A model generated the notes under the pieces. It saw only the letters and a list, made by a program, of their open reading frames with translations, searched no databases and was not told where the DNA came from. Source: Cavia porcellus (Eukaryota; Chordata; Mammalia; Rodentia; Caviidae). Taken from it: a DNA stretch of 64,000 nucleotides. The DNA is taken from NCBI RefSeq assembly GCF_034190915.1, contig NW_026947506.1, positions 35,319,748 to 35,383,747 on the forward strand, written 5' to 3'. Positions 57,674 through 64,000 of the stretch are shown piece after piece (position 1 is the stretch's first letter; every line of letters starts with the position of its first letter). The translations under genes were made by a program, and so were the position numbers.

Positions 57674-57765
57674 GAGCAGTGGTGGCAAACCTTTGGCACA
57701 AGTACCACAGTGGGCTGACTGTTATGACGGAGAGCTCTAAAAGGTTCACCATCACGAGTTAGTGT
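57674..57765 (+). mobile_element. Short hAT-like nonautonomous repeat (copy 2)
   Basis: It begins cagtggtggcaaacctttgg with cacaagtaccac and gtgggctg, and ends gagctctaaaaggttcacca. The CAGTGGTGGC start resembles hAT/Charlie-type terminal sequences, but family assignment is uncertain. Confidence 0.45.
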
Positions 57766-58287
57766 CTGCTCATCCATCCTACCCTGCATGGTCTTTAAGC
57801 TGGCTTTCCTGAAATTTTTAATGAAAGAAGTAGAATAGATTTATTTCAGACTTAAAAAAAAATGGGGCATGATGTAGAGGCAGAAAACCTTTTTTTTAAA
57901 ACTATAATTATTCACAGAACAATGAAATGAATTTCCTTATACACACAACTGAGATTTCACAAACACTAAATTCTGACATTTAGTGTCAATGAAAAGCTCA
58001 TTCTGACCGGCCTGGGCTACATAGTGAGAATCTGTTCCAAAAATAAAAGTTCATCTTCAATCACTCTTAATACACCAGTAAGTAAATAAGGCCATGAGAC
58101 AGATGTCTTTTCCAGACATGGGGTGAAAGTGAATGATTTCTTACATCAGACTGAAGGTGGATGTGTTTTACATTTCACGTAAGTAGAACACAACACTGAA
58201 AAACGATTTAACATGGGATAGAAAAAGCATTCCGTCCTAAGAATCCTTACATAAGACTGATATGATTGAATATATATAAATTCAAAA

Positions 58288-58460
58288 CCAAACTAGGTGT
58301 GGTGGTACACACCTGTAATTCCACCACTCCACAGGCTGAGGCAGGAGGAACCCTATTAGTTCAAGGCCAACTGGGTTTACACAGTGAGTTTGAGTCCCAC
58401 CTAGAATACAAGAGCAAGGTTTTGCCTCAAAAACAACAAACAACAAAACAAAAAAATTAA
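58288..58460 (+). repeat. B1-like SINE
   Basis: Contains gtgtggtggtacacacctgt and ggctgaggcaggaggaaccc, with a CAAA-rich tail. Confidence 0.82.
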
Positions 58461-58554
58461 GATTTCAGATTGATAAGAAAGGCAAAAAAACCAAATGATG
58501 ACTCAGAAAAAAATATTCGAAACTCTTTAACAAATGGCTAATTTGTGCCTGCAT

Positions 58555-58690
58555 GCCTGCTTTCTGTTTTGAGACAGGGGTTTCGCTATAGTGTTCAGGC
58601 TGGCCTTCAACTCAGTGTGTAATCCTACCTGGCCTCAAACTTACACTTATCATGCTGCCTCAGCCTCCCAAGTTCTGTGATTATAGGTAG
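58555..58690 (-). repeat. B1-like SINE, reverse orientation
   Basis: Contains gttcaggctggccttcaact and gctgcctcagcctcccaag. Confidence 0.72.
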
Positions 58691-59059
58691 CTAATTTGTT
58701 ATAGATCAGTAAGAGACACGTAATCCAACAGAAAACCAGGCAAAGGAAATAAAATGGTCAGTTTAAAAAATAGAAATAAAAAGGCCCCTAACTGTGCACA
58801 AAAAATTCAATTTCAGTTGATTCAAGGATTACCAATCATCAAGGCAAATGGACATTTAAAACAGTCACACATCTTTAAACAGGAAAATGTAAGTAGCACT
58901 TAGAGGGCTTGAGGAAGGCAGCTTGCTCACTCCCCCACCTCGGGAACCCAAGCTGGCCCTGCCTCTGTCAAGGGGCAAAGTGGAAGCATCTATTGATTTT
59001 AAAACGTGGTTATCTTTTATGCATGCATTTCTCCACTGTAGGAAGCTGCCTTTCAGTAG

Positions 59060-59515
59060 CACACACACATGGGCAAAACAAAGATGCACACTCGGCATTT
59101 CCAATCCCAAGGTACTAAATATCCACATAGGAACTCGTACATCAAAGTTCACAGCAGCCCCCAAATGTCAAAGACCCAGAAGCTATTTAGCAAGACACAG
59201 AAATGAAGTACTGACACACCATGGCAGGGAAGAACCATGAAAGCATCTATGTGAAAGAGCCAGCCAAACATGATTCCATTTATCTGAAACGTCCAGACAG
59301 CAAATCTATGGAAGCAGAAAGTAGATTGGTGGGCTTGGGGTGGGAGGAGGAAACAGGGAGTGACTGCTAATGGACTTAGGCTTGCTTTTGAGGATTATAG
59401 AAACATTTCAAAATTAATTATGGTACACTTCACAAGCCAGCATAGATGTACTAAACCCACTGAATTGTATGCTTTAAAAAGATTTATTTACCTTATGAGA
59501 TAAAAAAAATTTTAT
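59060..59515 (+). mobile_element. L1 (mammalian L1M-type) 3' UTR fragment
   Basis: It contains gaactcgtacatcaaagttc, catgattccatttatctgaa, gggagtgactgctaatgg and cccactgaattgtatgcttt in the order found in ancient L1M 3' ends. Confidence 0.75.
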
Positions 59516-60309
59516 CTCCAAAAGGTTTTTAGAAGCCACAATAAAGACCAGCTTAGGCAGCCTACTACAGAAATCTGAACTCTGGCTGATATATTAAAGA
59601 TGTGACCCAAGAAGCAGGGATGATGGACATCAAGATGCGCTGCAACCATGAGACAGGAAAAAACAGTGTCAGGGCAGGCCCTCCCAGAGGGCATGAGTCC
59701 ACAGACCACAGGAGGTACACGGATAGGGGTCAAGGAGGTCTCTAACGCCTCTGAAATCAGAGCTATCTGCAAGTTGCATCAGATGTTCAAAGAAGCCACT
59801 AATCCAGGAGAGGACAAAACCCTCTGCCAATGGCAAGGAAGGCTCCCCAAGAACTCCCCAGCAAAGACGCAGCTCTGACATTTCCAATTACACTTCACAC
59901 TCAATAGAACTTCCAAACACATACAAAGGTGGGAAAATACTGTGTTAAAATAAACAATTTTCTACAGTAAAAGACACATTGACCACAAAAGGGATAGACT
60001 TTGAACTGCATCAGGACATCAGGGCAGCCACAACAGCTCAACTAAAGACATTCCTGAAAGAAGACTTCAGAACTGTGTCAAAAAGTAGCATGAATCCGGT
60101 GTGTTCAAAGTGAGGTGGAGTACTCTGAAGGGCATTAATGGCAATTTTTTTACTGTAAAAAAAGAAAAACCTTTTAAAATTAAAAATATTTACATTAATA
60201 AAATTATACCTTGTACATGGAATCCACATACCCAACAATCATTTCCACTACACTAGGGTACAGACAGCTTAGGCCTCCCAGGAACAACGGTAAACAACAG
60301 TCCACACAT

Positions 60310-60400
60310 GGCAGGGGATTTAGCTCAGTGGCACAAGGGCTTGCCTGGTGAATGCAATGTCATGAGTTTGATCCCTCGTATGAAAACAAACAAACAAAGT
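60310..60400 (+). repeat. tRNA-like ID SINE
   Basis: Contains ggggatttagctcagtggca, a gagtttgatccctcg B-box and a CAAA-rich tail. Confidence 0.82.
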
Positions 60401-62654
60401 CCACACTGGTTAAAAAGAAAAAAGGAGATGACAGTCAAATGAAAAGCAAAAAAAACAGGGTGGTATCATTATTCAAGATGGCACACATTACCAGCACACT
60501 AGTGCCACAAAGAACTCAGGCTGACACGAACAAAATCTAAGCATAAGCTTCAGTGACCACAAGTGGCAAAGGCCTGGCCTCACTCTAGGAGGCCTCTGCC
60601 ACAATTTCTGTAAACTTTCTTCTAGAGACTGCCTATCTACGATCTGACCTGAGAAATCAATTAGTTGATTGAAAAAAGAGTGTTTCTTTTGCTTCTGCTG
60701 GCATAGTTTATAGCTGGCAATGATAAAGTTCCTAAAGCAGGAAGAGAAGAAGAGAGCCTTTAAATAATTGATAAAAACACACTTCCAGCCTGTCCAATGT
60801 CTGGAGCTCTGCAGGGATAGGAATTAAGTCTAATATTCCATTACCACAGGTTCAGGCAAGAGAGGCAACCAGTTTCTCCATTACTATAAATCTCACTGAA
60901 ATTAATATTCAGACTGGTGAGTGGCCTGTCAAGTAGGAACGATGTCAGAAAATACCATTTCTCAGACCTTAAGATGTTGATGATAGCCAGTAAAATAAAT
61001 GGTGATTGGTTTCTTGGCCAAGCAATAGGTTGATAAAAGGTGTTAGGAGACGATGGATGATGTGTGTATCTGACGATGGATGATGTGTATATGGAGCTTC
61101 AGTCACTTGCTGAGCTGGGAACATTTTGCTCACGTAGTATCCTAGAACCACACACTTCATGAGTGATGCTTCCTGGCTTAGAAAATGCTAAGGTATAAAG
61201 AAAAGGCACAATGTAGAATCTAAACAAGCCAGCTCCTAAACTTTTGTGATATTTTACACCTTCTATTACACCTCCTATTCATTTTGGAGGACATTACTAT
61301 AGTAGCATTTTAAGGTGGAGAGACTACATTTGCATACAGTGTGTCTTCAAACAACAAGAACTGGCCTGCAGAGGAAGGAGAAAAGACACAGGACTCATGT
61401 GGACAAGTGGCGAGGTGTGCCCAGTTCATGTACCTTCTAAGTTTGAAATGACAACAGAGACAGTAAAAACCTTACAGTGCTGTGGGGGTAAAGGCCTTGG
61501 GTCTTTTTAATTAAAGAAATGAAATAAGCAGTTGTCAATCTTGTTTTCCTCCTGGGACAAACTCTGGCTCATTTGTTCTGTAACAGCAAGAGACAGATAG
61601 CAAAGTTCTCATTTTATGATGGATGCTAAAAGTTAGAAGGCTGTGAGCCAATACCCAGCATGCTAGGAAGTGAGATTGTTTGCTAGCTCCACCCACAGAA
61701 AAATGCTAAGAAGCAACCTGGACATTCACTCAGAGGCTACCCTGGTTCCCAAGAGACTCTCTTTTATCTACTCAAAGAAAGTACGTGAGCGAGGAAAGGT
61801 AGACAGTACTCTAGGACAGAACAGTGAAACAGCTGCAGTTTAAAGTATTAACCCTGAAACTATTCTTGGCCCATTTCATCATCTATTTTTAAGGATTGAA
61901 GTTCACTAAGAGGAAGACAAATCATTGTTGTCACTAAAGTGTCTCCTTAAAGACTAGCTGTCTAAACACACATTTGATTCCACTGAAGCCTTTGACAAAT
62001 GGTGCCAAAAGCCAGTCAGCCAAGTTTACATTGCCGAAGAGGCAAAACTAGGTTTTGGTATTCTTTTTCCCTTCTCTAAGCCCCTGGCCTTCAAACAGGG
62101 AAGGAGATTCTGTGGGTTTCAAACAGACAAGAGGCAACAATAGGACAAATCAGAGGCTTTCTTTTGGCTGCAGATTTAATTTAATGAACGTGTCAGCCAT
62201 TTATCAAAGCCACAGGAATCCTGTTGCAGGGACAGGGCTATGGTTCCAGAGGAAAGGTCCTGAGGGGAGATCTCCAGGAATAGTGGCTCTGGTTCACACC
62301 TCTTTTATCTAGATCACATCTTCAGTTACTCAAGACTTGGTAAGCACCAGGAGACCAGCCTAAGGACAAAAGAGGAGTGAAATCTGAGCCAGCCAGCAGG
62401 AACCATGGGTCAAGGAACCTAGTCCAAGAAGCCTAGTGCTGCTCTCCCCCTCTCAAGGGCTGGGTGTTCACCTTCAGAGCAGGGACAGCTTCCACTGAGG
62501 GGGCCTTCAACAGGGTTGGGGGCAGGGGAACACCGTAATTCCAAGCAAGTGGCACAAAGAAGCCCTGTTGTCTTTGCTTTATCCTGGGACAGGAGCTGTT
62601 ATTCACGTCTGTGCTTGCCACTGTGCCCCCAGCCCAGCCTGACGCAAATGTATT

Positions 62655-62838
62655 TACTTTTTTTCTTTTTAAAGTACTGGGGGTTGAACCCAGAGTGTCT
62701 GCATAGAACTATATTCCCAGCTCTTTTTATTTTTCGAGACCAGGCCTAAGTCACGAAATAGCTTGGCGACCCTTCTGTGTCAGCCTCCTTCTCCGAGTAC
62801 TGGGATCACAGGTCTGTGCCACCACGCCTGGCTAACAT
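62655..62838 (-). repeat. B1+ID SINE, reverse orientation
   Basis: Reverse ID (tactgggggttgaaccca) and reverse B1 (gtactgggatcacaggtctg). Confidence 0.78.
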
Positions 62839-63479
62839 GTCAGCTCTCAGTCTTCTTCCAGTTAGACACCAGTGTCGTGAGGGCAGGAATGCTGTCCCTC
62901 TTCCTCTTCCTCTCCAGCAACCAGAACAGGCTGGCACAAGGCAGATCCTAAAGATTAAAATGTGCTACACCAGTGGATGTGAGAGTGACAGGAGATGTCC
63001 ATTCACATTGAAAGAGTTTTGGCCCAAGAGGGACACATAGCTGGTAAAGCCTCAAGCAGAAGCAAGGAGCTCTATCTTCCCCACCCGTAGGAATTTGCTT
63101 TGGTGAGAAATGAATACCAATGAGATACCTGTGCATCCCTAATGCCCCTCAGGCACCACCCCCAACCTAAGCTACATATATGTCCCCACTCCATGTGTCC
63201 CACGGAGAGATCACGACCCGGGGAGATGCCGCACCCCAGGGGGTGGGGGGCATTCTTAAAATAAAGGTCATTTATATTTCATACTTCTTATCTTTTCAGC
63301 CGCCGCCACAATTCTATCACACATTACCTGGCAGAACCTCTCATTCTTGGGATTAGTGGAAAAGATGGAATTCAAAATGGACTCTGAAGTACAGAGAAAG
63401 CTAAGCTGGCAATATCAGAACACTCGGAAAGAAACACTGGCATTTCTAATATGCAAGAAACCTGATTTCCAAAACTTTA

Positions 63480-63650
63480 TGCTCACTGGATGTGGCAGCA
63501 GCGTGCCTGTAAGCCTAGCCTTAGGGAGGCTGAGGCAGGAGGATCACTGTGAGTTTGAGGCCAGCCTAGCCTTCATGGTGAGTTCATGGCCTATTTAAAT
63601 TACCCAGTGAGACCTTGGTCTCAGGAAAAAACCCAAAGATCAAAAAAACC
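63480..63650 (+). repeat. B1-like SINE
   Basis: Contains ggaggctgaggcaggaggat and cactgtgagtttgaggccag with an A-rich end. Confidence 0.82.
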
Positions 63651-64000
63651 AAAAATACTTTATGCTCATGTAGCTCTCAAAATGGTAAGTCTCTTTCTGA
63701 ATCCATATCCCAGTGGACAAATCACAAACTATGAATACTATGCTCCTTATGAGCTAGCTCCTCATAAGGATCCTTAGGTTCCAGCCACAGGCAAGTTCAG
63801 GTCTACTCTAAGTGTTACACACAAAGTGGGTGGAAATAATTACAAACCACACACCAATAATGACTGGTATCTATAGCACAGAAAGAATTCACAAAATGGC
63901 ATTAAAAAACCAAACAATCCAATTACAAAGCGGGCAAACACAGGAACAAATGATTCACCACAGAGGATATACAGACAGCAATAAACACACACAAAGATGT

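Larger units (their letters stand above)
52735..64000. other. AT-rich flank upstream of the WIPI2 segment
   Basis: No further coding exon was recognised on either strand. WIPI2 exons 1-2 would be expected on the minus strand at higher coordinates but may be outside the window. The stretches 52735-53577, 53885-55067, 59515-60310, 60400-62655 and 62838-63480 hold no gene I can name. Confidence 0.6.

Noticed and set aside
1..64000. CRISPR array, bacterial operon or phage-like system
   Set aside because: The sequence is plainly mammalian, with spliced genes and SINE/LINE/LTR repeats, and contains no regularly spaced direct repeats.

Overview
This is mammalian nuclear DNA, almost certainly from a rodent. 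Genes are split by GT-AG introns. The dispersed repeats are rodent-type SINEs: B1-like 7SL monomers, B1+ID dimers that resemble B1-dID, and tRNA-Ala-like ID elements. Ancient mammalian L2, MIR, MLT1-like LTRs and L1 remnants are also present. The SINE mix looks non-murine (perhaps Castorimorpha or another sciurognath lineage), but the species cannot be fixed by eye.

Layout. Positions 1-19,500 are GC-rich intergenic DNA with SINEs, a nested LTR/SINE/LTR insertion at 8.7-9.7 kb, a CATC satellite at 15.9-16.1 kb and an isolated CpG-rich patch near 1 kb. From about 19.5 kb a CpG island carries the promoter and first exon of LFNG (lunatic fringe). LFNG is complete on the + strand: eight exons, a 373-residue product, and a poly(A) signal at 28,051. 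It is the only intact protein gene I can support. It encodes the Golgi beta-1,3-N-acetylglucosaminyltransferase that extends O-fucose on Notch EGF repeats.

Downstream of LFNG the usual mammalian neighbours (BRAT1, then IQCE) are not seen. Instead, after about 8 kb of repeat-rich DNA, there is a run of minus-strand pieces of three other genes: seven internal exons of TTYH3 (36.5-42.0 kb), three Sec7-domain exons of CYTH3 (42.7-43.8 kb) and four internal exons of WIPI2 (49.5-52.7 kb). All keep introns, so they are not retrocopies. TTYH3 and CYTH3 lack both ends, and WIPI2 lacks its 3' exons. The CYTH3 piece has lost one splice acceptor and one donor, one TTYH3 splice junction does not keep frame, and the WIPI2 piece lacks four codons in a conserved stretch. 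In human and mouse these genes lie on the same chromosome as LFNG but up to a few megabases away. The most economical reading is a mosaic of partial segmental duplications that has decayed into unprocessed pseudogenes beside LFNG; an assembly join is the main alternative. Base composition changes from GC-rich to AT-rich at about 44-45 kb, inside this mosaic.

The last 11 kb (53-64 kb) is AT-rich DNA with L1 remnants, several fresh-looking tRNA-like SINEs, a CA microsatellite and an inverted pair of short hAT-like repeats. No further exons were recognised there.
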